A stretch of DNA of 9,614 nt from NCBI GenBank assembly GCA_021648185.1, contig JAKITH010000033.1:1-9614 (forward strand), written 5' to 3'. Every line of letters starts with the position of its first letter. Within the stretch, counting starts at the first letter, position 1. Positions 1-6,107 of the stretch are shown one piece after another. The DNA is from Thiomicrorhabdus sp. (lineage in GTDB: Bacteria; Pseudomonadota; Gammaproteobacteria; Thiomicrospirales; Thiomicrospiraceae). The notes beneath the pieces were generated by a model that was not told where the DNA came from, did not search any database, and worked only from the letters and a program-made list of their open reading frames with translations. A program made the translations under genes and the position numbers.

Positions 1-8
1 GCGATAAA

Positions 9-49
9 GGGGGGGGGAGAAAAAATTGATTGAAACTTTCTCCCCCCCC
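9..49. repeat. G/C-run inverted repeat (strong hairpin)
   Basis: A run of nine G (9-17) followed by AGAAA is mirrored by TTTCTC and a run of eight C (37-49). The paired arms give about 13 uninterrupted base pairs (10-22 with 37-49) around a 14-nt AT-rich loop. A GATA/TATC pair outside the arms (3-6 with 50-53) could extend the stem across a small bulge. No U-run follows on either strand, so it is not a classical intrinsic terminator, although it lies about 105 nt beyond the selO stop and could still halt transcription or protect the 3' end. The right arm is one copy of a 15-mer that recurs at 2874-2888. Confidence 0.8.
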
Positions 50-52
50 TAT

Positions 53-66
53 CAATAAGCTTATTG
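53..66. repeat. 14-bp perfect palindrome CAATAAGCTTATTG
   Basis: The 14 bases are their own reverse complement and directly follow the G/C hairpin. The palindrome is AT-rich and could be a protein site or a weak hairpin. The rest of 67-156 shows no convincing gene, terminator or promoter. Function is not known. Confidence 0.4.
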
Positions 67-156
67 CCAGTTTAAAGCAAGTACATTAACCCCCTGAAAA
101 TAGCTTACAAAAAACTCTGTAACATCTTGATTTAGCACCAGTATAACCACAGGAAA

Positions 157-1683
157 CTAGGTACCACAAAATGTTTGATGCACTACTTCATCTGGCTTAG
201 GCGGTAGCATGTATTTTTCTTTACCATCTTGTAGTTCAAAAGGGTTTTCTAACACCTGATGCAGTGCATGAAATACACTAAAATCATTATGGTCTTCCGC
301 CGCGCGAATCGCCGCTTCTATTTGATGGTTGCGGGGAATATACGCAGGGTTTACGCTTTGCATAAGGGTGTAATGTTCGGCATTGCTTATGGATTCTTGT
401 GATAACCGTGCTTGCCATTTTACAACCCACTCATCAAGCGCTTCGGGCTTTGTAAATAGCGCTCGGACATTAGCTAACTGCCCTGCTTGGGATAAATAAT
501 AAAACGTCAAGGTGAAATCTGCTTGATTCGCTTCCATAATATCCAATAGTGCATTGACCAAATATGCGTCGTCTTCGTGCGCTTCTGCCAAACCTAGCTT
601 TTTACACATCGCTGTCAACCAATAATACTCGTATAACGCATTGTAATTACTGAGGATATTTTCGGCTACTTTCACCACCGCGTGTAATTCTTCATCGCTA
701 ACTTCAGTATTATCCTCTTTACCACCCTCAACAAAAAGAGACAGCAATGTTTCCGCCAAACGTACCAAATTCCACTGCCCTATTCGGGGCTGATTACCAT
801 AGGCATAACGCGCATCGCGATCTATCGAGCTATAAACACGATCATGCGAAAACGCATCCATAAAGGCGCACGGCCCATAATCAATGGTCTCGCCCGCGAT
901 CGACATATTATCGGTATTCATCACACCATGAATAAACCCAAATGACATCCATTGTGCGATCAATTTTGCTTGAGCATCAACCACTGCTTCAAAAAATGCT
1001 ACATACTTATTTTCAGCTTTATTGGCCTCAGGATAATGGCGCTCAATTTCATAGTCTGCCAGCTGCTGTATCGCCGCTTTATTTTTCTGTGATGAGAAAT
1101 ATTGGAACGTGCCCACGCGTACAAAACCCGTCGAAACACGCGTCAGGATTCCACCTGCTACCAATGTATTGCGCGCAACGTCCTCGCCTGTTGTAACCGC
1201 AGCCAGTGCGCGCGTGGTTGGCACACCCAATTTTGCCATCGCCTCGCTAACTAAATACTCACGCAGCACTGGGCCAAGCGCCGAACGCCCATCGCCAGCG
1301 CGTGACCAAGGCGTTCGCCCCGATCCCTTGAGCTGAATATCGTATCGAACCCCCTCAGGGCTAAGCACCTCACCCAAAAGTATCGCGCGCCCATCGCCAA
1401 GCTGTGGAGAGAAGCCACCAAACTGATGTCCCGCATACGCCATCGCGATAGGCTCCGAGCCTTCAATAATTTCATTACCTGCAAAGAATCCGATCTCGGC
1501 TACCCCTCCAGCACTAAGCCCTGTTAACCCCAACTGCTTTGCTAACGCAGTATTAAAGTTAATCAACTCAGGGCATTGCACAGGTGTAGGGTTTGTGTGA
1601 CGATAAAACTCAGGAGGGAGTTTAGCGTAGCTATTGTTAAACTGGATTTTTGGTGTTGGTATTGCTGACATTGATAAACTCAT
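157..1683 (-). CDS. selO: Protein adenylyltransferase SelO (YdiU/UPF0061 family)
   Basis: The product has 508 residues, close to the usual family length of about 480-500. SelO proteins are pseudokinases with an inverted nucleotide orientation that transfer AMP to Ser, Thr or Tyr of target proteins and are linked to redox stress. Visible hallmarks are QLKGSGRTPWSRAGDGR (117-133, nucleotide loop with the conserved Lys119), ALGPVLREYLVSEAM (135-149), HGVMNTDNMS (252-261, catalytic Asp/Asn) and DYGPCAFMD (268-276, metal-binding DFG-like motif). It ends in FCGT: Cys506 is at the position of the selenocysteine of eukaryotic SelO, and Cys272 is a plausible disulfide partner, as reported for the Escherichia coli protein. 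The start at 1683 has no clear ribosome-binding site; Met5 is an alternative. The gene follows rimI by 20 nt, so it is probably co-transcribed. Confidence 0.95.
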   Translation of the reverse strand: MSLSMSAIPTPKIQFNNSYAKLPPEFYRHTNPTPVQCPELINFNTALAKQLGLTGLSAGGVAEIGFFAGNEIIEGSEPIAMAYAGHQFGGFSPQLGDGRAILLGEVLSPEGVRYDIQLKGSGRTPWSRAGDGRSALGPVLREYLVSEAMAKLGVPTTRALAAVTTGEDVARNTLVAGGILTRVSTGFVRVGTFQYFSSQKNKAAIQQLADYEIERHYPEANKAENKYVAFFEAVVDAQAKLIAQWMSFGFIHGVMNTDNMSIAGETIDYGPCAFMDAFSHDRVYSSIDRDARYAYGNQPRIGQWNLVRLAETLLSLFVEGGKEDNTEVSDEELHAVVKVAENILSNYNALYEYYWLTAMCKKLGLAEAHEDDAYLVNALLDIMEANQADFTLTFYYLSQAGQLANVRALFTKPEALDEWVVKWQARLSQESISNAEHYTLMQSVNPAYIPRNHQIEAAIRAAEDHNDFSVFHALHQVLENPFELQDGKEKYMLPPKPDEVVHQTFCGT

Positions 1684-1703
1684 TTAAAAGTGGCTATAAC
1701 CCC

Positions 1704-2198
1704 TTATTCAGTAAGATTCGCAAGTGAAAATGACATCAAAATGGCATTTTCACGTTCTTCAACTAATTGACCTTGAGATTCATTCCAACAGTTTGCGCGA
1801 TAATAATTTTTGCGAATTCCATCTTGCTGAAACCCGAGTGATTGATACAGTTTGATTGCCGATTGATTTGACTCTCGTACTTCAAGCAAGGCTATTTGAT
1901 AGCCATTTAGGTGAAGTTTAGTAAGTATTTTTTTTAAGGCGGCGGTTGCGATGCCTTTGCCTTGGTGCTCTCTGGCGACACACACATTTAAAATATGCGC
2001 TTCATCCAGCACAGGTAAGATGCAGCAGTAGCCAAGTTTTTGGCCTTTAGCGCAATAAAAAATATAGTTAAGCCCTTGCTCAAGGCTGTTTTCAAAACCT
2101 TTTAAACTCCAAGGAAAGTCGTATGAACGTTGCTCTAAGGCCAGCGCCCAAGATAGATCAATGTCCTGCATCGGTTCAAGATAGCTAAAAGAGTCCAT
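1704..2198 (-). CDS. rimI: Ribosomal protein S18-alanine N-acetyltransferase RimI
   Basis: This 164-residue GNAT-fold protein matches RimI, which acetylates the N-terminal alanine of ribosomal protein S18 using acetyl-CoA in the cytoplasm. The acetyl-CoA loop is VAREHQGKGIATAAL (74-88, with the HQGKG core at 78-82). The following strand and helix read LLEVRESNQSAIKLYQSLGF (104-123). Glu106 and Tyr118 correspond by position to the catalytic Glu and Tyr described for the Salmonella enzyme. The length is slightly above the usual 148-160. The gene begins 10 nt after the holD-like stop, and the holD-rimI pair is also adjacent in enterobacteria, which supports both calls. Other GNAT subfamilies remain possible, but the motif set and neighbour favour RimI. 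Confidence 0.9.
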   Translation of the reverse strand: MDSFSYLEPMQDIDLSWALALEQRSYDFPWSLKGFENSLEQGLNYIFYCAKGQKLGYCCILPVLDEAHILNVCVAREHQGKGIATAALKKILTKLHLNGYQIALLEVRESNQSAIKLYQSLGFQQDGIRKNYYRANCWNESQGQLVEERENAILMSFSLANLTE

Positions 2199-2208
2199 TC
2201 ATCTACTT

Positions 2209-2832
2209 CTATTGTGTAACTGACACAGCGGCGTGATAAAACGTTTGTTTGGCATAAGGGTCCATGAGCATGGATTCTATCTCAGGTACAGCAATGACTT
2301 GCACCCCTTCTTGCAACATTTCGGACAGCTCGTGTGAATCGTCCATCGTAAATACCCAGTCAACCCCCAGTTCAATGACCTCTTCCATGGTGGTAAACAT
2401 CATCTCTTCAGACACCAGTTGTGAAGTATCAAAAAAGACCACTTGGGTTTCATCCCAATCAAAGGCCAACATGATATTTTGCCAAAGCTGCCAAGCTGGC
2501 TGACTGTCATTTTGCCATATTTCATTTAAACCCGCCCCTAGTACGACAATGCTGGGACGTTCTTTTGCCACCGCATGTAATTCACTGTGAGTTTCTGAAT
2601 GAGCGGTGGCCTTCTCAAGTGACATTACTGAGGCTTCAATCACGGTACTCGTAGTGACCTCCTCTTCTTCTGGCATCGCCATTTGTTCAGAAGATTGCTC
2701 TGCTATTTGTGGCTCTATTGAACGCTCTAAGCGCTTAGAGCCATCCGAATGCAGGATCATATCGGGTCTGAGTTGCCAATTTACCCCCCCCATCTGTTCA
2801 AATAGCGCACTGGATAGGGTTACTTTAGACAT
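2209..2832 (-). CDS. holD: Putative DNA polymerase III psi subunit (HolD-like)
   Basis: This 207-residue protein has no catalytic motif. Its N-terminus (LFEQMGGVNWQLRPDMIL, 10-27) resembles the N-terminus of E. coli psi (QLQQLGITQWSLRRP), and the C-terminal part (AVPEIESMLMDPYAKQTFYH, about 180-199) resembles the end of the HolD fold with a Pro, a leucine-rich turn and a basic-aromatic helix. Psi bridges the clamp-loader gamma complex and chi, which contacts SSB. Residues about 40-92 form an acidic, Ser/Thr/Glu-rich low-complexity stretch absent from the shorter E. coli protein (about 137 residues). Linkage to rimI supports the assignment. A plausible ribosome site (AAAAGG) lies 5 nt before the start. 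A run of eight G spans codons 14-17. Recognition rests on short similarity plus synteny, so the call is tentative. Confidence 0.6.
   Translation of the reverse strand: MSKVTLSSALFEQMGGVNWQLRPDMILHSDGSKRLERSIEPQIAEQSSEQMAMPEEEEVTTSTVIEASVMSLEKATAHSETHSELHAVAKERPSIVVLGAGLNEIWQNDSQPAWQLWQNIMLAFDWDETQVVFFDTSQLVSEEMMFTTMEEVIELGVDWVFTMDDSHELSEMLQEGVQVIAVPEIESMLMDPYAKQTFYHAAVSVTQ
2784..2791 (-). repeat. G8 homopolymer inside the holD-like coding region
   Basis: Eight consecutive G on the coding strand form the end of codon 14 and codons 15-17 (Met-Gly-Gly-Val). Reading the shifted frames by eye, a seven-G version stops at once after Met-Gly-Gly, and a nine-G version stops after roughly 17 further codons. 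The tract is therefore placed where slippage would switch the gene off. Confidence 0.7.
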
Positions 2833-2872
2833 GAAAACCTTTTAAACATGGTTTGAAATAATTTATTAACAT
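2825..2872 (-). other. Possible 15-codon leader ORF before the holD-like gene
   Basis: An ATG at 2872 opens MLINYFKPCLKGFHV and stops at 2825-2827, overlapping the holD-like start codon in another frame. It lies 6 nt after a run of eight G that could act as a ribosome-binding site. The ORF crosses a small AAACC/GGTTT inverted repeat (2835-2839 with 2850-2854) that partly covers the AAAAGG ribosome site of the downstream gene. Translating it could open that site and couple the genes. It is very short and may be chance. Confidence 0.25.
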
Positions 2873-2873
2873 T

Positions 2874-2888
2874 TTTCTCCCCCCCCTA
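2874..2888 (-). repeat. 15-mer TAGGGGGGGGAGAAA, copy 2
   Basis: This 15-base sequence is identical to the minus-strand sequence at 37-51. It sits in the 66-nt gap between the leuA stop and the holD-like start, just upstream of the mini-ORF ATG at 2872. It could act as a G-rich ribosome-binding site or as a slippage tract. Confidence 0.6.
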
Positions 2889-2898
2889 CTTAACTTAC

Positions 2899-4443
2899 TC
2901 AAACAGACGCTTGAGGGTGGTCTTTGACCAATTCATCGGCAATCTTATTAAGTGCATTTACATAGGCTTTGGCTGAAGCAAGAACAATATCGGTATCCGA
3001 TCCCATGCCGTTGACAATGCGTCCGCCTTTTTCGAGCCGAACGGTGGTTTCACCAAGGGAGTCGGTACCATTGGTTACGTTGCTAACCGAGTAGAGCTCC
3101 AAGCAGGTTCCGGAATCAACCAGCGATTCAATGGCTTTAAAGGTGGCATCCACCAAACCACAGCCATTTGCTGAGGCACTTAACTCTTCGCCGCGCACCC
3201 ATAGCACCACATTGGCTTTAGAGGGTTCGCCGGTTTCCATGGCGGTTTTTAATGAAACCAAACGGTAAATATCATTTTCTACCCGCTGATTGTTATTGTC
3301 TGTTACCAACGATTGCAGGTCTTCATCGTAAATTTCATGCTTACGATCGGCCAACTCTTTAAAACGCACAAAGACATCATTTAGCTCCTGCTCTGTTTCA
3401 AACGTAATACCAAGCTCTTCTAAACGAGTTTTAAAGGCATTGCGTCCTGAATGCTTACCCATCACCATTTTATTGGTGCTCCAGCCAACATCCTCTGCCC
3501 GCATAATTTCATAGGTTTCACGGTGTTTTAACACGCCGTCTTGATGAATACCGGACTCGTGTGCAAATGCATTGGCACCCACTATGGCTTTATTAGGTTG
3601 CACTGCAAAGCCGGTGATGTTTGAGACGAGGCGTGACGTGGCTAAAATCTCTTGGGTGTTGATGCGGGTATCCACTGAAAAAATATCTTGACGGGTTTTA
3701 ATTGCCATCACCACCTCTTCCAATGCGGTGTTGCCGGCGCGTTCACCCAATCCATTTAAGGTGCACTCTACTTGTCGTGCGCCGTTACGAACGGCAGCGA
3801 GTGAATTGGCAACGGCTAAGCCTAAGTCGTTATGGCAATGCGCAGAAAAAATGGCTTTGTCCGAGTTAGGAATTCGTTCAATCAGCGCTTTAAATAGACT
3901 GCCAAATTGATTGGGTACGTTATACCCCACGGTATCGGGAATATTAATGGTAGTCGCACCAGCATTAATCGCGGCTTCGATTACACGGCATAAAAAATCC
4001 AGTTCAGAACGCCCCGCGTCTTCGGGTGAGAACTCCACGTCGTCGGTAAAATCTCGCGCTCTTTTAATCGCCCAAACCGCACGCTCTACCACTTGATCGG
4101 GGGTCATGCGCAGCTTTTTCTCCATGTGAATGGGAGAGGTGGCAATAAAGGTGTGAATACGCCCAGCATTCGCCAGTTTAATTGCTTCACCTGCTCGCAC
4201 AATGTCACTCTCTACCGCACGTGCTAAGCCACAAACAATGGAATCTTTTACCACGGAAGCCACGGCTTGAACGGATTCAAAATCCCCTTGACTGGCGGCC
4301 GGAAAGCCTGCTTCAATCACATCTACTCGTAATTTTTCGAGCTGTTTAGCAATCCGAACTTTTTCCTCTTTGGTCATGGAGGCACCAGGACTTTGTTCAC
4401 CATCTCGTAAAGTGGTATCAAATATAATTAGGTGATCCTTCAT
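2899..4443 (-). CDS. leuA: 2-isopropylmalate synthase
   Basis: The 514-residue enzyme condenses acetyl-CoA with 2-oxoisovalerate to 2-isopropylmalate, the first committed step of leucine synthesis (EC 2.3.3.13). The HMGL-like TIM-barrel begins with [16 protein letters not shown] (8-23, with Arg13 and metal-binding Asp14). The second metal site is HCHNDLGLA (202-210, His202 and His204), followed by [14 protein letters not shown] (230-243). The C-terminal third is the LeuA dimerisation/regulatory domain, recognised by [19 protein letters not shown] near the end, where leucine feedback normally acts. Length is typical of the bacterial form. The ATG overlaps the pssA stop by 4 nt (ATGA), with GGAG 7 nt upstream, which fixes the start and implies translational coupling. 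pssA-leuA adjacency is also found in other proteobacteria, as I recall. Confidence 0.97.
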   Translation of the reverse strand: MKDHLIIFDTTLRDGEQSPGASMTKEEKVRIAKQLEKLRVDVIEAGFPAASQGDFESVQAVASVVKDSIVCGLARAVESDIVRAGEAIKLANAGRIHTFIATSPIHMEKKLRMTPDQVVERAVWAIKRARDFTDDVEFSPEDAGRSELDFLCRVIEAAINAGATTINIPDTVGYNVPNQFGSLFKALIERIPNSDKAIFSAHCHNDLGLAVANSLAAVRNGARQVECTLNGLGERAGNTALEEVVMAIKTRQDIFSVDTRINTQEILATSRLVSNITGFAVQPNKAIVGANAFAHESGIHQDGVLKHRETYEIMRAEDVGWSTNKMVMGKHSGRNAFKTRLEELGITFETEQELNDVFVRFKELADRKHEIYDEDLQSLVTDNNNQRVENDIYRLVSLKTAMETGEPSKANVVLWVRGEELSASANGCGLVDATFKAIESLVDSGTCLELYSVSNVTNGTDSLGETTVRLEKGGRIVNGMGSDTDIVLASAKAYVNALNKIADELVKDHPQASV

Positions 4444-5273
4444 GACTTGTCTCCGTGCTGGTCTGCGTCTGTGGTGTTGGTGTTCGTCTCTTTTGTCTCA
4501 ACGTTTTCTGCGGTGCTACTCTGTTTTTTCTCTGCCTCCAACGCTCGTTGTTGCTTACGCAATGCGCGGGTCTTTTTTAAGGTGACTAACGTGACAATCG
4601 GTCCTGACAGGGTATAGGTTAAGAAAATAATAAAGAGAAAAATAGGGGGTTCCAATGTGATTACCACAAAAATCAACACCACAACTAATAAAGTAACAAA
4701 CGGCACTTTATCTTTTAAATTTAACTCTTTAAATGAGCTGAAACGAATGTTTGTGACCATCATCACACCAACGACTAAGGTTAAAATCAATGCCATCACA
4801 GGTAAGGCTGGATTTTCTAATTGATTGGCTTCCACCATCCAAATCAACGCGGCCAATACGCCCGCCGCTGCCGGACTGGGCAACCCTTGAAAATAGCGTT
4901 TATCGGCCACGCCTACTTGGGTATTAAAACGCGCTAAACGCAAGGCGGCGGCAACGGTATAAATAAACGCAATTAACCAGCCCAGTTTGCCAAAATCATG
5001 CAATACCCACTGAAACATCAACAGTGCGGGCGCAAGCCCAAACGAGATCATGTCAGACAAACTGTCGTATTCAGCACCAAACGCACTACACGAATTGGTC
5101 ATCCGAGCGATCCTACCATCTAAACCGTCCAATACCATGGCCACTAAAATAGCAATCGCGCCCAGTTCAAAATTACCTTGAATACCGGCTATGACGGCAT
5201 AAAACCCTGCAAATAGTGCGGCGGTGGTCATTAAATTGGGCAGGAGGTAAATCCCTTTTTCAAATGGTTTCAT
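4440..5273 (-). CDS. pssA: CDP-diacylglycerol--serine O-phosphatidyltransferase
   Basis: This 277-residue integral membrane enzyme makes phosphatidylserine, the precursor of phosphatidylethanolamine, from CDP-diacylglycerol and serine. The CDP-alcohol phosphotransferase signature DG-x2-AR-x8-G-x3-D-x3-D is complete: Asp52, Gly53, Ala56, Arg57, Gly66, Asp70 and Asp74. Several hydrophobic segments are visible (about 10-30, 36-50, 76-90, 97-112, 138-150, 157-175 and 190-230). The type is the membrane-bound PssA class rather than the phospholipase D-like enzyme of E. coli. The last 45 residues or so form a charged, then Thr/Asn-rich cytosolic tail (from about [18 protein letters not shown]) beyond the catalytic fold. 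The start has only a weak AAGAAAAG ribosome-binding sequence. It follows dsrE2 by 50 nt and overlaps leuA by 4 nt. Confidence 0.95.
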   Translation of the reverse strand: MKPFEKGIYLLPNLMTTAALFAGFYAVIAGIQGNFELGAIAILVAMVLDGLDGRIARMTNSCSAFGAEYDSLSDMISFGLAPALLMFQWVLHDFGKLGWLIAFIYTVAAALRLARFNTQVGVADKRYFQGLPSPAAAGVLAALIWMVEANQLENPALPVMALILTLVVGVMMVTNIRFSSFKELNLKDKVPFVTLLVVVLIFVVITLEPPIFLFIIFLTYTLSGPIVTLVTLKKTRALRKQQRALEAEKKQSSTAENVETKETNTNTTDADQHGDKS

Positions 5274-5290
5274 AAAATCACTTTTCTTAA

Positions 5291-5319
5291 AAAATAGAGT
5301 AGCCGTTATTCTATCCCAA
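5291..5319 (-). promoter_or_regulatory. Candidate sigma70-type promoter for pssA-leuA
   Basis: On the minus strand TTGGGA (5314-5319) and TATTTT (5291-5296) are separated by 17 nt in the dsrE2-pssA gap. Each matches four of six consensus bases. Transcription would start very close to the pssA ATG. It suggests the housekeeping genes can be expressed apart from tusA-dsrE2. Confidence 0.3.
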
Positions 5320-5323
5320 AACG

Positions 5324-5842
5324 TCAGATAAATAAGCTCTGTGTTTGAGGTGTATTGGCAAAATAAGTTGCTGCGCCCGAAAAAGAGATCGGCTCAATAA
5401 AATCACTTTGCTGATAGCCCATTAAATCGATGGTCATTTGGCACGCCGTCATGCTTACACCTAATTCCAGACAAAGCGCTCTAAGCTCTTCTACCGGCAC
5501 TTGCCCTTCCATTAGCATCTGCTTTTTAAACCCCCATGTTGCTAGCATGGCCGCGCCGGGTAATGTCCATACCAATCCAGGAAGCGCCTTATTCCAGTCA
5601 ACTCTTTTTAACCAATCAGGGCCTATGGGGCTTTTCATCACCATTCCTGGATTTCCTAGGGGGGACACTTTCAAGCCACTGGTGTCTTTTAATAAACAAT
5701 TTAACCCGTAAAAGGTAAAAAACAGTTCGACTTTTTTGTCCATAGCGGCGGCCGTACTGGCCAGTATAAACACAGGATATGCCCAGTCCAACGTACCTTT
5801 GGTCTGTATGATACTCAACTGATCGGTTGCTGTTTCACTCAT
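5324..5842 (-). CDS. dsrE2: DsrE2-like sulfur-transfer protein (DsrE/DsrF/DsrH-like family)
   Basis: This 172-residue protein matches the DsrE2 branch of the DsrE family, which partners TusA and rhodaneses in moving protein-bound sulfane sulfur in sulfur oxidisers. The family pattern is clear: TKGTLDWAYPVFILASTAAAMD (14-35), ELFFTFYGLNCLLKD (39-53), and the C-terminal SMTACQMTIDLMGY (130-143), where Cys134 is the probable sulfur-accepting cysteine; Cys49 and Cys124 are further candidates. A hydrophobic stretch around 87-103 may contact the membrane, as proposed for DsrE2 proteins. It follows tusA by 4 nt, and its only visible ribosome-binding sequence is the run of nine G that also encodes the end of TusA, 8 nt before the ATG. 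No rhodanese, dsr or hdr gene is in the window. Confidence 0.88.
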   Translation of the reverse strand: MSETATDQLSIIQTKGTLDWAYPVFILASTAAAMDKKVELFFTFYGLNCLLKDTSGLKVSPLGNPGMVMKSPIGPDWLKRVDWNKALPGLVWTLPGAAMLATWGFKKQMLMEGQVPVEELRALCLELGVSMTACQMTIDLMGYQQSDFIEPISFSGAATYFANTPQTQSLFI

Positions 5843-5846
5843 TTTT

Positions 5847-6080
5847 TTATCCCCCCCCCTCTATACGCCATATTTTAAACTCAATAAAAGGCTGTTGTTG
5901 CACCAACTCCCACATCAATTTCTGTTGCTGACAAAACGCGGGAATGTCTTTCAACCCGCCTTCATCGGTTAAATGCAACACAAAGACACTCTCTTTGGTT
6001 GGATTTTGCGTTAATGCTTTCTTAAGCTTAATCACTGGCATAGGACACGCCAATCCTTTACTATCCACTATAATACCCAC
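5847..6080 (-). CDS. tusA: TusA family sulfurtransferase / sulfur carrier
   Basis: This 77-residue protein carries the TusA signature Cys-Pro-x-Pro (Cys12 to Pro15, in SKGLACPMPVIKLKKAL, 7-23). The cysteine carries a persulfide, handing sulfur on for tRNA thiolation or, in sulfur oxidisers, between rhodanese, DsrE-type proteins and oxidation machinery. The length is typical (about 75-81). Later family features include LTDEGGLKDIPAFC (37-50). The start is GTG at 6078-6080, supported by AGGAG at 6089-6093, 8 nt upstream; no in-frame ATG precedes it before a stop. Pairing with dsrE2 favours a role in lithotrophic sulfur handling over only tRNA modification. The last three codons are Gly inside a run of nine G, an odd, slippage-prone end. 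Confidence 0.93.
   Translation of the reverse strand: MGIIVDSKGLACPMPVIKLKKALTQNPTKESVFVLHLTDEGGLKDIPAFCQQQKLMWELVQQQPFIEFKIWRIEGGG
5851..5859 (-). promoter_or_regulatory. G9 tract: tusA 3' codons and dsrE2 ribosome-binding site
   Basis: Nine G on the minus strand encode the end of the TusA Glu-Gly-Gly-Gly tail and lie 8 nt before the dsrE2 ATG, where a Shine-Dalgarno sequence is expected. A G-run can pair with the CCUCC of 16S rRNA in several registers. No other purine-rich site is present except the A-run that follows. Tract length also sets the end of TusA. Confidence 0.55.
6069..6074 (+). promoter_or_regulatory. Candidate -10 element for bepA
   Basis: A perfect TATAAT lies 34 nt before the bepA ATG, inside the tusA 5' coding end. 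No convincing -35 box is seen at 16-18 nt spacing, so the promoter is either weak or activator-dependent. Position fits the divergent layout. Confidence 0.35.
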
Positions 6081-6107
6081 AACATTTGCTCCTAATCCGA
6101 ATACTCA

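Noticed and set aside
9..17. G-quadruplex at the G runs
   Set aside because: Each site has a single G-run on a strand rather than four spaced runs, so an intramolecular quadruplex is not supported.
942..1484. Several open frames opposite or out of frame within selO
   Set aside because: They overlap the well-conserved nucleotide-binding core of SelO and show no recognisable domain.
2264..2845. Two plus-strand Ser-rich open frames opposite the holD-like gene
   Set aside because: Ser/Thr/Ile-rich composition is typical of antisense frames; the minus frame has a start signal and fits the operon.
4432..4617. Small hydrophobic plus-strand frame across the leuA-pssA overlap
   Set aside because: It is antisense to the pssA tail and lacks a ribosome site.
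5659..5664. Further G6 runs (here in dsrE2, and 8031-8036 in soxX)
   Set aside because: Runs of six are short enough to be explained by codon use (Gly, Trp, Pro) and were not counted with the G8/G9 tracts.
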